From Brugia malayi (Eukaryota > Nematoda > Chromadorea > Rhabditida > Onchocercidae), in contig NW_025062477.1 in assembly GCF_000002995.4 (NCBI RefSeq), positions 6,296,649-6,360,648 on the forward strand: 64,000 nucleotides of DNA. Direction: 5' to 3'. The position numbers and the translations under genes are program-made. Below, piece by piece: positions 52,710 through 64,000 of this stretch (position 1 is its first letter; every line of letters begins with the position of its first letter). The notes below the pieces were generated by a model, which saw nothing but the letters and a program-made list of their open reading frames with translations, did no database searches and was not told the DNA's origin.

Positions 52710-53885
52710 ATTTGCTTTGTTGTTATAAAATCTTCATTCGTCTAATATCAATTTCATTGTTTTTTGAGTACGACAGTAGTGAATCTCCAGTAATTTGATT
52801 GACTGATAAACTGTAAGAAATAGTTTGATGTGACTACCATGAGTAAAAGATGTTTGACAAAGAAAATATCGGAGTGGTAAGTTATAGAAGCAGACTCTCT
52901 GGAATAAAAATTTGTGGTCATTGTTGAGAATGATTAAAATTTATTATGTATTCTGTTGTTGTTGTTATTATTTCATCTACTTCTGTTCACAACAAATAAA
53001 ATGTTCATAACAATTAGTCAGTTGGACAATGCGGCTATAATCCTATATTTATCTGCTTATTCCGTTGGCTCTTATCAGCTTAAGCAATTTAGTAAATGAA
53101 GTTTCAGCAAATTTTTATTTGTGCATCGATCTTTATTCTGATGTGGTGAAGCTAGTTAGAGTTCATACTATGTTTTGCATCACTCCGAAATATAACTTTT
53201 CTACAGTGGTCTTGGATTCTGTGCTGTTTGGAATTCAAACATTATTGAAATATTAGAAATTTATGGCCAGGTATCTACTCTGAAATTCTCTGTTAAAAGA
53301 TCTTATTGGGGATTCCTTATCTGTAAGCTGTAGTTAGCTTCGGTCGCACTGATTCAAAAATATTTGAACTGCTAATTTCAGTTCTAATTTCTTCCAGTTG
53401 GCTCAATTATCATTTGGGGAAGAAATGGTATAGTTTGAGATGCTTAAGCCAACTTATTGCATATTTTTGAATGCTATGGTATATACATTCCAAAATACTG
53501 GAAGTTTTTTATACCGAATCGGGAAGCCGCCCTCAAGAAGGTGCAGTTTTCTCTTAGCAGCTAATGAAGCATGAGATCTAGATCTAAATGCTGGAATTTG
53601 AATTGTTCGTTTTCCTTAGTTACGTGAAATGATTTAAAGCATTTCACGACATGTCTCCATGAACACAATGTTAATAATAAGCCATTTTCTTTTACTTATT
53701 TTAATTCTCTTTGATTATCCAATTTTCTTTTATTATCATTGAAGATGCAAATGAAAAATGCTTTCTTAGAAAATCCATCATCAATTTAACGAATATATTT
53801 CGGTACAAACTTGTTCATAATGTATAACGATTTCGTCAGTTCATCGTTGATTTATATCATGTCATAATTGACTTTTCCGCTTCAG
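52710..53885. other. NOB1 3' UTR and intergenic DNA
   Basis: AATAAA at 52903-52908 is a plausible NOB1 polyadenylation signal. A GC-richer patch at 53448-53564 has an exon-like open frame without start (see findings). No other gene seen; the ORF at 53065-53256 has no family resemblance. Confidence 0.5.
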
Positions 53886-53937
53886 CTAAGCAAGCTGGTG
53901 GATTATCTGCCAATTAAGGCAGCTAATTTTCATTTTG

Positions 53938-55874
53938 ATGTCGATGTCAATGTCGACATATTATTGTCATAACTGTCAACAAGGAGTGACATTAAGGGAT
54001 GGAGTGAGTTTTCTTTTTTTTTTCTTGGCAGTTTTTATATATAATAAATGGATCCTTAAAATTTGTCGTATTGGTAATATGACCATGATTTAAACTTAAC
54101 TGTTCATAAAAAATTAGCAGATCAGTTCGTCGAATCATTCTCCATGATCTAACTTCATTGATTTAGCCCCATTTTTACATATTCGTAGATTATTTAAAGT
54201 TTAGTTTTGACCGTAGTCTATGTGATTCTTGTCTAGCTTAAAGTGGAAGGTTTCAAGGATTTTGTTTGTGCGAGATGTGGTAGCGAATTCATTGAGGAGC
54301 TTTCCACAGACAACAGATCGTACATGCCACCATTTGGGATGGTATGTTCGCTTTATCCTCTTACTATGTGAAAATTTTTTAACTTTTATTTTGGTCACTT
54401 TTTTTTTAAAAAAAAATCTTGCTTATTGCCACAGTAAACAAATAAAGTTTAAAAAGCTGATGGAAACACATGAGTTTTTAGTTCCTTGGCCAGATGATCT
54501 CAGATGGACAGCATGGAAATGCAGATGTAAGTTCTTCAAGTAACGCTCATCAGCAACAAGATCAATACCAGCAGCCTTCATCAATACGATTTATGCATGG
54601 AGCTTCTGTAGGTGGTGGAGATGATGAAAATATTATACTGCTTTTCCTAAATCAATTACTGACGAATTTATCGGCACAAGGAGCTCAGATACAGCTTCAA
54701 ATTACTCGTGACCCAAATGCTCACGGAAAGTAAGTTGCTGCTTTCAACTGTTATTAAGAATTTGATTTTTCTGTAGCTTCTCTTATTATATTATATTATT
54801 GCTTCTTTGCCTGGCTTTGATTTTTGTGTGATACATTGTTGACTAGCATCATCTTTATTCCAGAACAATCAAGATCTCACGTTGACACTCATGTGAATCG
54901 TGTTGTGCGTCATTATATTTTTTCGCTTAGTAGTTGCTGATCTTGCTGTAATGAATGTGCTTTATCGGAAAAATTCCAGTGTTCTTCATGGTCCCATAGC
55001 AGATTATGCATGGGGAGAAGGTGGCTTAGATCAAATTGTCACACAGCTTCTGAATCAGTTTGAAGGTGGTTCAACACCCGTCGATCCTAAATTGCTTGCT
55101 AACTTACCCATGACAGTGGTGGAGCCGAAACATATTGACAGTGGGGCACAGTGTACCACATGTATGGAAACTTTCAAAAAGGTTAGACTTAGTGTTCATT
55201 TTATAATTCGAAGATTTCGAGTTTGTCTTAAGCTTTATGACGCTCCGTACATATTAAATTTATTAATTTAATGAGATTAAAAGATCAGTGGTTACTTCAT
55301 CTGTTAATGCCACAAAATTTGCGACGTTGCTATACCAGCAGTCTTTTCTTTATTTGATGTATGAGAAACTAACACAAAAACTCAACATTTAAGTACGTTT
55401 CCCATTGAAGAAATCAAAATTTGTTCATGAGAACATTCAAATGTACGTAAGGCTAGAAAGAGATGGTTTTGTCAGCCAAAAATTCACTGCAGTGCATACA
55501 ACAGCTGCCAATGACAGCAGATGAGTCGCTTGTTAGCGCTGCTGCGGAACCGGTCGAACACACACCTGATAGCCAGATCAACCGAATTCTAAAACTGTGA
55601 TCCTTATCTGAAAAGGGCTAGAAATAATATATCAACCCATTGTATATGTTTCAGAGCTCCAAGCTTTTTTATTATATCTGTAGTGATAATGAGAGCTATT
55701 GCAAAATATTTATAAATTCAGGATGAATTGGTAGCTATCCTAGAATGTCAGCACATTTTTCATCGAGAGTGCATATTACCTTGGCTTAGGAGGCACAATA
55801 CTTGTCCAATATGTCGGCAAACAGTTGATGCAACAAAATGGTCTAGCAACAATCCATTAGATGAACTGGATTGA
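53938..55874 (+). CDS. RNF126: RING-H2 E3 ubiquitin ligase, RNF115/RNF126 family
   Basis: E3 ligase family acting with BAG6 in cytosolic protein quality control and in receptor sorting. Exons 53938-54003, 54237-54341, 54482-54729, 54980-55181, 55722-55874 keep phase and give 257 aa (human about 310). The N-terminal zinc finger pairs YYCHNC with FVCARCGSEFIEEL, split by an intron as a BZnF-type finger. A Gln/Ser-rich linker follows, then the family block DYAWGEGGLDQIVTQLLNQFE. The RING-H2 has CTTC, then CQHIFHREC and CPIC around an invariant Trp (PWLRRHNTC). The alternative in-frame start at 53944 is possible. A gcttcag acceptor ends at 53885, giving a 52-nt leader. The final intron (55182-55721) interrupts the RING after the first Cys pair and contains an exon-like ORF. 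RNF115 and RNF126 are vertebrate co-orthologues, so the symbol is by class. Confidence 0.92.
55457..55600 (+). other. Exon-like 45-codon ORF within last RNF126-like intron
   Basis: After a ctag acceptor-like site at 55456, a frame in phase with the preceding exon (phase 0) runs from 55457 through ATG at 55463 to TGA at 55598-55600. It is GC-richer than the flanking intron and encodes a balanced protein-like sequence (QQLPMTADESL, EPVEHTPDSQ). It may be an alternative terminal exon or a decayed exon. No family match known to me. Confidence 0.35.
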
Positions 55875-56502
55875 TGGGAGTGGAAAAACCATTAATGCAA
55901 TGTTTATATATTGACATTGAACGGTGTGAAATCATTTGTAGCACCCATTTCTTTGCGATTTTTCACTTTTTGTGTTTGAACGAAATAAAAATAGTTTTTA
56001 CATCCATTAATGAAATAATACTTCTTTGAAAGAATAGAAGGAAAAACATAACTGGGTTTCATTTTTAATTTTTTTTTTTTTTTTGTTTGATTAGAAGTAT
56101 AGAGAAATATATGACGATACGAATATGTTGTTTCAAAAGCAAAACTTTAGAGAAGCAAGGTTTGAATGGACAATAGAGCTCATAATCAATGATAATAAAT
56201 GAAAACTTAACGAATCAGACGGGGCAAATTTAAGGCACAAGAATGATACGAGTATCTAATACATTGTAAGCGCAGTTGTAAAGGTGAAGTGAATTGTGAT
56301 TAAAAAGTAAGTAAATACATATTGAGTGACTTTATGAATGTGAAATAAGAGACTGTTGCTGAGAGCACTAGAATGTACAAATACTTCAAAGAGCTGAGAA
56401 ATCTAAGTAAAAGTTCGTTTGAAATATTTCAGCTAAAGTCTTACGTAACCATGCTTTGAAGCATCTAGAACTGCGCTTAATAAGGATTTAGGCTGTAAAA
56501 GA
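55875..56502. other. Tail-to-tail spacer between RNF126-like gene and POLE
   Basis: 3' UTRs of two convergent genes. The plus-strand signal AATAAA at 55984 ends the RNF transcript. A T run at about 56068-56084 follows. Nothing else seen. Confidence 0.6.
55984..55989 (+). terminator. AATAAA polyadenylation signal of RNF126-like gene
   Basis: Canonical hexamer 110 nt after the stop codon, before the convergent POLE gene. Confidence 0.5.
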
Positions 56503-59500
56503 TCAGAACAGCGTCCATTCACATAATTCAGATAAGCACATAAGGTCATGTTGTTGAGCTATTTTCCCAATCGTTTCCAGGTTGAAGCGAAGTTCGGCAG
56601 GTGATATAATGTTTTCCTCAACACCGCAACAATCGCAGAAAAGGGAAAGGTTATGTCTTCGAACCTGAAAATGATTCAGTTATGCGAATAACTTATAAGT
56701 CATATGGCGCCATTTTTCTGAAAACATGCTGCACACAATAATGCATGAAAACTTACCGCTCCACAACGTGTACACTTTAAATCTTGTATTGTATAAGCGA
56801 TCAGAAGCTGATTCACTCGTTCTATTAGAAGTTGTTCAATGGTAAATGAGTCGAAATGTTTCCCACAGCTTGGACAAATCCATGCTTCTGATTGGCATAT
56901 ATCCAAATCATTTGACTGGCAACAAACGGTACAAAATAATTGGGTCAAGGTGCACGAAACGTTCAACGATTGCCATGTACCATCATATGATGCATCATTC
57001 ACATCCAACATACGTAGAAGTTGATAACGCAACTAAAAATTTTATTATAGACAATCACTTAGGTATAACCTAATAAAATAACTTATATACATGAGATTAC
57101 AATGCATGTTCTTCCGACATTACTATAATTTGACATGATACTAGAATTAAACCTTCAGTAATGTTAAAAAGTAAGTGAGGTGAAGAAAAAACTACTGAAT
57201 AACTGGACTCCACATAAACATAAATTTGACATTCCTGTCTATCAAACTTAGCAAGTCTAACCTTTTCCAGAAATTGGATTCAAGTAATTAAAGAACAATC
57301 CTGAAATCCTGCCCTTAAAACGAAGTCTACATTCAACAGAACCTTTGAAATCGATTCATAAACAATACAGTCGAGTCCAATGAAATGCGATATTCCTTTC
57401 ACCATCAAAATAATTGAATCTCGCAAATCAATATTTTCCCGAATATCAGAACTTAATGACAAATTATTAAGGAAATCAAACATTTGTTCTGTAACCTCGT
57501 TCCCCACCAGATTTAAGCGATACTGTTGCTGCTCCTCTACGCTGTTCTAAATATGTAACAATTAAGAAGAAAAAAAAAAAAAAAAAACAACATTGAAAAA
57601 AAACATTTCAAAACATTGAAAATGAACTAATAAGAACTTCGTTAAACTTAAAAAAATTTGGACAGAAATTGCGCTTTGAATTTCTTTATTCTGAACAAAT
57701 CCATTGCTTAAAAAATATCAGTTTGCTTTAATGAAAATGAACTTACAGTTGATCTTACATTCCGAGCTACTAAGACAAGATATCCGATTAATGTCTGTTT
57801 GAACAAATTTCGATAATTTTCTCCCTCAATAAAATTAGATGTACCAAGTTTCACAGTGACTTCGTTGCCTTCTTCTTCTTCACCCAAAAGAATTCCAATA
57901 TAATCATTCTGAAAAGATAAAGAAGAAATAAACTTACTGGTAAAAGACAAAAAAAGTTGAAATGAATTGAAGTCACGATTTAAATCAATCGTTTAAAAAA
58001 CGATATAGAAGACTACCCGAGCGAGAGTACTCATTCTTGAAAAGACTGATGAAAGCAGCAAACCCAAAGATACGTCAATCAAATATAAAAATAGACATTC
58101 AGGCAAAGACGCAGAAATTAGAATTTTATTAAGTAAAACACAGAAAATTAGAAGAAATTTACCGTATCAATCCACAATAAAATATCCCAAAATTTAATTG
58201 CTTTAACATTCAGTGATGCAAAAATTGAGTGCTCTTCAAGTGATAACAGCAAGCTGTTTACAAATGATTGCGCATGTTCAAGAGACGAGCGTTTCGTGCA
58301 CATAATAAGTCGTGAATTAGATGCGTAAATAACACGTCCGCCCAAACGATTTAGCTAAATGTAGAAATACTTCCTCGTTATTCACTTTAAATGTGTCTCA
58401 GAAAATCTTGTTAAAGAGAGCATATCAGCTTATCTTATGACCAAGTAGAATAAGATATATATAAGTACGCTGAAACTAACAAAAAAAACGCATAATTTTG
58501 ATTTGTTAACATCACTAAGAAAGTAAATCAATTAAAAATTGAATAAAACGCTTTTATATCTCATTGTTACAGCTTTCAGACATGGGCCATTGAAATAGTG
58601 TCATTATTAGTGGAAAATTTTTGCGCAATTTATTAGCAAGTTCAGGTTGCTTCCAGGGTGATTCTAGCTTGAAATATATTCCATCAAGTTGACTGAAGAT
58701 ACTGAGTTAAGAAGATTGAAGTCCAACTTGTTTAAAAAAAAAAAGAGCCCGTTTTGGTAAACAAAAAGCCCTATTAAAAGTTATCAATCATTGTTCCCAA
58801 TGAGAAGTATTTAACGTACTTCAGCAACTAGCAAAAGGATTAGCTTGGTGATTAGTATATCAACTACGCGAACAATTGCAGGATCATACATTAATGCATG
58901 TTGTGTGCGTAACCAGCTATAAAGAAAAAAAAAGTAGTTTTATTCAGAATTTTCCTTGGAAAATTTTGAGGAATGAGGATGCATTTGCAAGACACACAGA
59001 AATGATCCCAGAAAAAAATTAGTGCGTAACTTCATTTTCTATAACATTTGGCAGTTCTATGGATAAAAAATTCACCAACCGATCAAGGCTAATGATTACT
59101 TGATCAGCAATTTTATTACCATATAGATGAATATCTTTGATGCAGTCATGCAACAATAGTCGAAGGACCTAAATATTAATATAATTTAAATTATCGAACT
59201 AAAAAATAATTAAACAAAGCTAAATGACTAATACCGTACTACAGCCTTAAACCAAGATTAATAGTAGTTAGAGTAATGAACTAATCTCTGTTTTGTTTTT
59301 TTCATGTCATATCAAAAATAACACACTTTTAATGGACCTGCCACCGCGGCGCCTTCATCATACTGTGCAATACTTCGGACATATCCAAGAAGCGCATCTG
59401 CTGACAAAACAGTTCCAGTCAAAAATCCGACCGAATCCACACCACCTTCTGCATCAGCGATACTTGCTGACTGCACAATTGCTGTGACATCAACTGCGCC

Positions 59501-62500
59501 CAATTCCAGCTCAACACATATATCAGTTTCCAAGCTTTAAAAATAAAATGTAAAGCTTGGAAAAAAACTTAAGCATTCATGAAATAATAGAATTAGAAAT
59601 TAAGACGCTATGTACACCAAGATTATCATCCCTCTCACCTTAATGTTCCTGACATAATTATTTATTTAACATCAACATTAAAAAGACCTAAGCATTTTCC
59701 CATTTGTTTAGAATTACTAGTGCAATTATGGCAACAAGCATTCATTATAAACCAATCGCTCCAGAAATATCAAAAAATATCACATTACACATACCAGGAC
59801 TCATTAACCACACAAATTGATTGCTTATTGACGGAAAGTGATGACCAAACAGCGTTTAGACGGGCATCATCCAGTTCCTTACCACCAAGATCCGGTCGGC
59901 TAAGCGGTGATGCCCATAGAACATATCCCTGATTGATCAAACTTCGTGCAAATAGTACATCTGGACCAAATGTAGAAAAATCTTCTGGTATATTACCAAT
60001 CGGAACATGCAAATAACGGCTCACTTCTACATATTGCTGAAACAGTTCATGTGCATAAAATTTAAAGCTATTATAATAATTCAATGTATAACTAAAGAAA
60101 ACATCTAGAACGTGGAGATTTTAGGAGATAATATCATTCCTTTTGTTTTTGAAAATAAACTATTGTAACCACATAAAAAAGCATTGTTATATTGAACTTC
60201 TGTCCCGATATAATATCCGAACTGAATTTAATGGATTCCAGCAGAAGATTCTGAATTAAAATTAAGCTACTAGTTTTAATAAACGTCGTGCTAGCAATAT
60301 TTTCCAAATTGAATGTTAGCTCTTACATGCAAATATAGAAACATATTGAAGTAATGTTTGATAATTCTTCTCAGGACAATACGTTGCCAATCCAGAACAT
60401 TAAAAAGACCAGATGGTTCACAAGCATGAATTCGCACAAGAGGATAGTTATCAAGAGATGGCAATCGCTTAACCAATGCAGATAATTGTTGTCTCGATTG
60501 CACAGCAATCATTACTGGGTAACTGTCAACATGATGCAAATTTCGAATATACTGTAATACATTTATTCTCGTTGCACAAAAATTTTTATAGTCGCAATCA
60601 ATAACTTACAAAATCTCATTGTTCACTGAATGCTGCAAGCCATGATTTCGCATTTCACCGCTTAAATTTCTCTGGTGAACATAAGAGTCTAACGGTTTTT
60701 GAAGTATTTTCCTATTCAACTAGGACAACGGGAGAAAAAATCTCTTCATTTTTTCATTATTTTAAAAACATATTATTATTCATGAATAATAGCAGACCGA
60801 AAAAAATCCTACATTTTACAATTTTGATGTACGTTGCTACAAAAAGCAATTGCATTTCTTCTTAGAATGTAGCAATTTACAATAGTCAAATCCCATTTTA
60901 ACAAACATTAAGGAAAAAGAAAGGTATAATAGGAGTAGAACACATACTCTATGCTAATAAGTCATATGGAATAATGTTTCATACATAAGTCTTAACAAAG
61001 AAATCACAGAAACATCTATTTCTCTTTTTTGCATTTCTAAACATGGGTTTGTTAAATATACGAGTAAAGAAAAACTTACTCTCTGAATTATTCGATCAGC
61101 CCTTTCGACCGTAACGCACTGACTTACAATGAAATTCATATCATTCTTGCGGTTCAAAAAGGAAACACCAACATCAGAAGATCTAAAATGCGATATTTCT
61201 AAAAGTTTTTCACAAAAAACAAGCTCTACACTCCAAATCCTAATGAATGAATTATTAAATAGCAGAAAATAAAGATAAGCAATAGTTTTACTTTTGTTAC
61301 TAATACAAATTTCATTATTTCCGTAATGTTTCCAGTTTACTTCTAAAATATAATAATGTGAAGTGAGCATTCTAGTATTTTAAAACATCATTAAGTCATA
61401 CAACAATTAAAGCCAATTGTACATTTACAAACAATCCTGCATTTGAAATAAAAAATACCAATGTACAGTACACCAAAATACTTACAAATTTGTTTTCTCG
61501 CTGGCATACATATTTGATAAATTCGGCAAATTTAATTCAGTTTTGTTCACTACAACAATGTGCGCTTCGCTTGATGCTGTATTGAATACCGCTATAACAC
61601 ATCGACTGTCCTGCTGGTGCTCATAAAAGAACAAGGTGCGAATACTATTTTCCGGGAGATATTGCACCGAGAAATCCTAATGTACATTAAAAAAAATATA
61701 GTGATGTACATTTTGGATACAGAAAAACGTTGTTAAGGATGCGAACAGATTAATTTTGCGATCCTTTTAAATGATGGTTGAAGCTGAATTTCTTTGTTTT
61801 CGGAATTAAAAAAAGTTTAATCATCAGCACCAACCGGTTCAAGTTGTTCGGAATCATATGTGGAGGCTGAATTTGTTTTAAAATTCGGTTTTAATCGACA
61901 GCTACAGCCTAAGGTAAGTACAGCTCGGAAGAGTATCGGCATCTGTGACTCATAAACACCTTCAATTCTCATCGCACATAGCTCTTTGTTCAACTGACTG
62001 CAATCATTGTTACTGTTACTTTCGACACTTTCCGCATTAATTACAAAATGGTAAAGGAAAAAGCAGTTAAAGAAACCAATTAACTTTATTCAACTTCTTC
62101 AATCAAGTTCATTTAAATTTAATTCCTCATCGAATTTCTTAAAACTGAAAGCGCTATTTCGAAAAATGAAAATAATATGCAATACTTTAAACTTGATTCA
62201 AATATCCTTTCATCGATAACATATCGTCGTAAATTAAAAACTGGCTTCAAACGTGGGAGAATGCGCTTAACTAGAATACCAGAATTACCATTTTCTTCAC
62301 GATTATTTACATAAATAATCCGTGGCATTCGCACATTGAGTTTCACCATTTTATCAAGAATTATACACCACAATACCATCAGACCTTTGCTTGGAGTTTC
62401 TGATATCTGCAACTATTTCATCAGTTTTACTAACGGATGTTTTATTAACAATGACACTAAGTAATGTTAAATGTTATTTTTACGGTTTATGATATATATT

Positions 62501-63972
62501 TATATGAAGCGGGAAATTTCCTCCTTTGTTCCCACACTTTTTCTCTTGTACAACAATGAAGATTCCTTAAAAACCGCACAATTATTTGAATATACGCTAC
62601 TTCACATATAAGTAAATCTACCTTTACAACTTGCTGTAAAACATTTATAATATTTAACCTTAATAATTTGCCACACTGTATCTTGCATCATCTGTTTACC
62701 ACGTTCAAGCACTGAAATAATTGGTGTAATACCTTTAGATAAAGCATTTTGCCTTTTACGCTTCTTCTCTTCTCTTTCTTTCTTCCATTTCGCCTTCAAA
62801 TATCTACAAATTTTTAAATTTCTGATGACAGCTATGAAAATAAATTTGGATTTTTGTTCTCTCAGTTATAGCGAAAAGTTTGACTACAACAACCCATCTA
62901 TCTCGTTCCAACAAGTTCATTGATACCATTATAAAAAAAAAAATGGAGAAATTGCTACTTTTACCAATTTTACCATACGTCGGGGAAAAAAAGTGATCAA
63001 GTTATATAAGTCACATACAAGAACAACAAAAACAATACCGTAACCATTCTTCAACTCCATGTTCAACAATTGTTTTTTTTTGTATCACCATCCACCGGTC
63101 AGTCTTTTGAATAGATATTGAACCCTATAATTGCTTAATAAAGGTTGCATATGGTTGCTTCCATGCGGAAGACTCCTGGAACTAATTAATATAGTAAAAT
63201 AATTAATAAACTCTGTTTAATATGAAGATTAAATCATTTCACCTTCTCTAAGTTTTGTGAATCGTTGAAGAAAGTAACATTATCCAATGAACTGTAATTC
63301 GTAGCTCTTGAAATGCTAATACTTTCAATATCAGGTGTAAAAGCCGGTGCAGCGGTTTTTTTGAAGATTTCATTGATTTTAGGTTGTTTGTGATCATTTT
63401 TTCGTTGTTGCCGCTTGTTCTCCAACCAGTCTGGAAATGGAACGCGTGGAACTGGATTCGGAACATTCTGCAGAGCAGCTGGAATTGAGATAATTTTCTG
63501 AATGGTAGCTCCAAAACGTTCAATATAATATTCCCAGTCGATAATCTGCAAGTTATGAAATTATTCATCAGTATTCTAAATACTTTTAAATCTGCCAACA
63601 ACTCTAAGATTCAGTCGTCTTGCTTGAAACAGCTATTTCGGATCAGTATCAGAAAAACACAAAACATCATTCTAAAAAATTACAAATTTCTCGAAATAAT
63701 TCTAACTTAAACTTTAAGAACCAGGATGATGAATAAGCCTAATTCTGACTCTTAGAGTGTAAATCAACACCAACATTTCGGATATCGATATTATCTTTGG
63801 TAATTTTTGTATCTTTGGTCCATTTTCGAAGATAATGAGCACAGACGTTTGGTGTTGCTTGGAATATAGCCAAAGGGATAGCTCTTTGTGCGACAGGTGC
63901 ATCAAGTGGCATCTTTGAAATAATAAAACGGCAAGCAAGCCCAACATCTTTAACCATATCATCACCAAGAAA
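56503..63972 (-). CDS. POLE: DNA polymerase epsilon catalytic subunit, C-terminal half (partial at window edge)
   Basis: Leading-strand replicative polymerase. Only the 3' exons are in the window: 63972-63775, 63545-63243, 63124-63039, 62803-62659, 62406-62186, 61997-61835, 61676-61486, 61239-61080, 60551-60327, 60036-59795, 59534-59327, 59168-59080, 58916-58820, 58354-58163, 57908-57747, 57546-57343, 57032-56757, 56664-56503. They keep frame for 1107 aa. The first covers the end of the polymerase module ([30 protein letters not shown]), then [17 protein letters not shown] and [12 protein letters not shown]. The inactive polymerase-like C-terminal half follows ([54 protein letters not shown]). 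The end carries CysA (CTVC...CPSC) and CysB (CTRC...CDCC), which bind zinc/Fe-S and contact the B subunit. The gene continues beyond position 64000; 63973-64000 is intron. Human POLE is 2286 aa,so about half is seen. Confidence 0.95.
60610..60719 (-). other. Candidate 110-nt cassette (poison) exon in POLE intron
   Basis: Lies in the intron between exons ending 61080 and starting 60551. It has a pyrimidine-rich tract and cctag acceptor (exon from 60719), one fully open frame in phase with the upstream exon, and a perfect gtaagt donor after 60610. Skipping it joins IIQR to YIRNLHH in frame and matches the human spacing. Including it adds 110 nt, shifts frame and reaches TAA about 14 codons into the next exon. 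Confidence 0.4.
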
Positions 63973-64000
63973 CTGAAAACTTTTTGATAGCTTAATTCAA

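Noticed and set aside
60610..60719. Treating this segment as a constitutive POLE exon, or as evidence of a one-base sequencing error
   Set aside because: Direct joining of 61080 to 60551 is in phase and reproduces the human spacing, so no error or constitutive exon is needed.
63125..63190. Reading the segment with SSAWKQP as a POLE exon
   Set aside because: It runs into TAG with no usable donor; that tag is instead the acceptor of the exon at 63124.

Overview
The window is animal nuclear DNA, most likely from a parasitic (spirurid/filarial-type) nematode. The signs are a strongly AT-rich background, genes split into many short exons, compact cag/tag splice acceptors, and acceptor sites lying only 4-52 nt before the start codons of most genes with no visible upstream exon, as expected for spliced-leader trans-splicing. 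The nematode assignment is inference; species cannot be named from sequence alone. I see no bacterial operons, CRISPR arrays, rRNA/tRNA genes, intact transposons or viral genes.

Layout, left to right. (+) 1132-13806 is a CHD6-9 class chromodomain helicase (chd-7) in 25 exons, rebuilt in a continuous reading frame of 2707 codons, with a Gln-rich N-terminus, two chromodomains, SNF2 ATPase, SANT/SLIDE-like region, two BRK domains and a Thr-rich ACT-repeat tail. (+) 17027-18254 is an unrecognised small acidic protein with a 21-nt microexon. A gene-poor 5 kb follows. (-) 23152-25440 is plasmanylethanolamine desaturase (PEDS1/TMEM189/Kua), the enzyme that makes plasmalogens. Then come about 6 kb of AT-rich intergenic DNA. 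(-) 31297-42779 is a PH-RA-RhoGAP protein of the ARHGAP20 type (1089 codons over 11.5 kb). (+) 43739-43995 is a tiny two-exon gene (59 aa) that I found only by reading the sequence. (-) 44514-47934 is the U4/U6 snRNP WD40 protein PRPF4. Head to head with it, (+) 49571-52709 is NOB1, the endonuclease that matures 18S rRNA. (+) 53938-55874 is an RNF115/RNF126-type RING E3 ligase. Tail to tail with it, (-) 56503 to beyond the right edge is the C-terminal half of DNA polymerase epsilon catalytic subunit (POLE), including both C-terminal cysteine (zinc/Fe-S) modules; its exonuclease and polymerase domains lie mainly off the window.

The genes are mostly independent housekeeping functions (chromatin remodelling, ether-lipid synthesis, Rho signalling, splicing, ribosome maturation, ubiquitylation, replication). 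The only suggestive pairing is PRPF4/NOB1, both RNA-maturation factors, which share a 1.6 kb divergent intergenic region. All exon coordinates were derived by matching splice sites and reading-frame phase by eye, and by remembered family conservation; no alignment was run.

The parts most worth a second look are the unannotated 59-aa gene, the unknown 165-aa protein with its microexon, a frame-shifting candidate cassette ('poison') exon in POLE, an exon-like 45-codon ORF in the last RNF intron, and a 157-bp tandem duplication that copies a splice donor and the end of an exon inside PRPF4.
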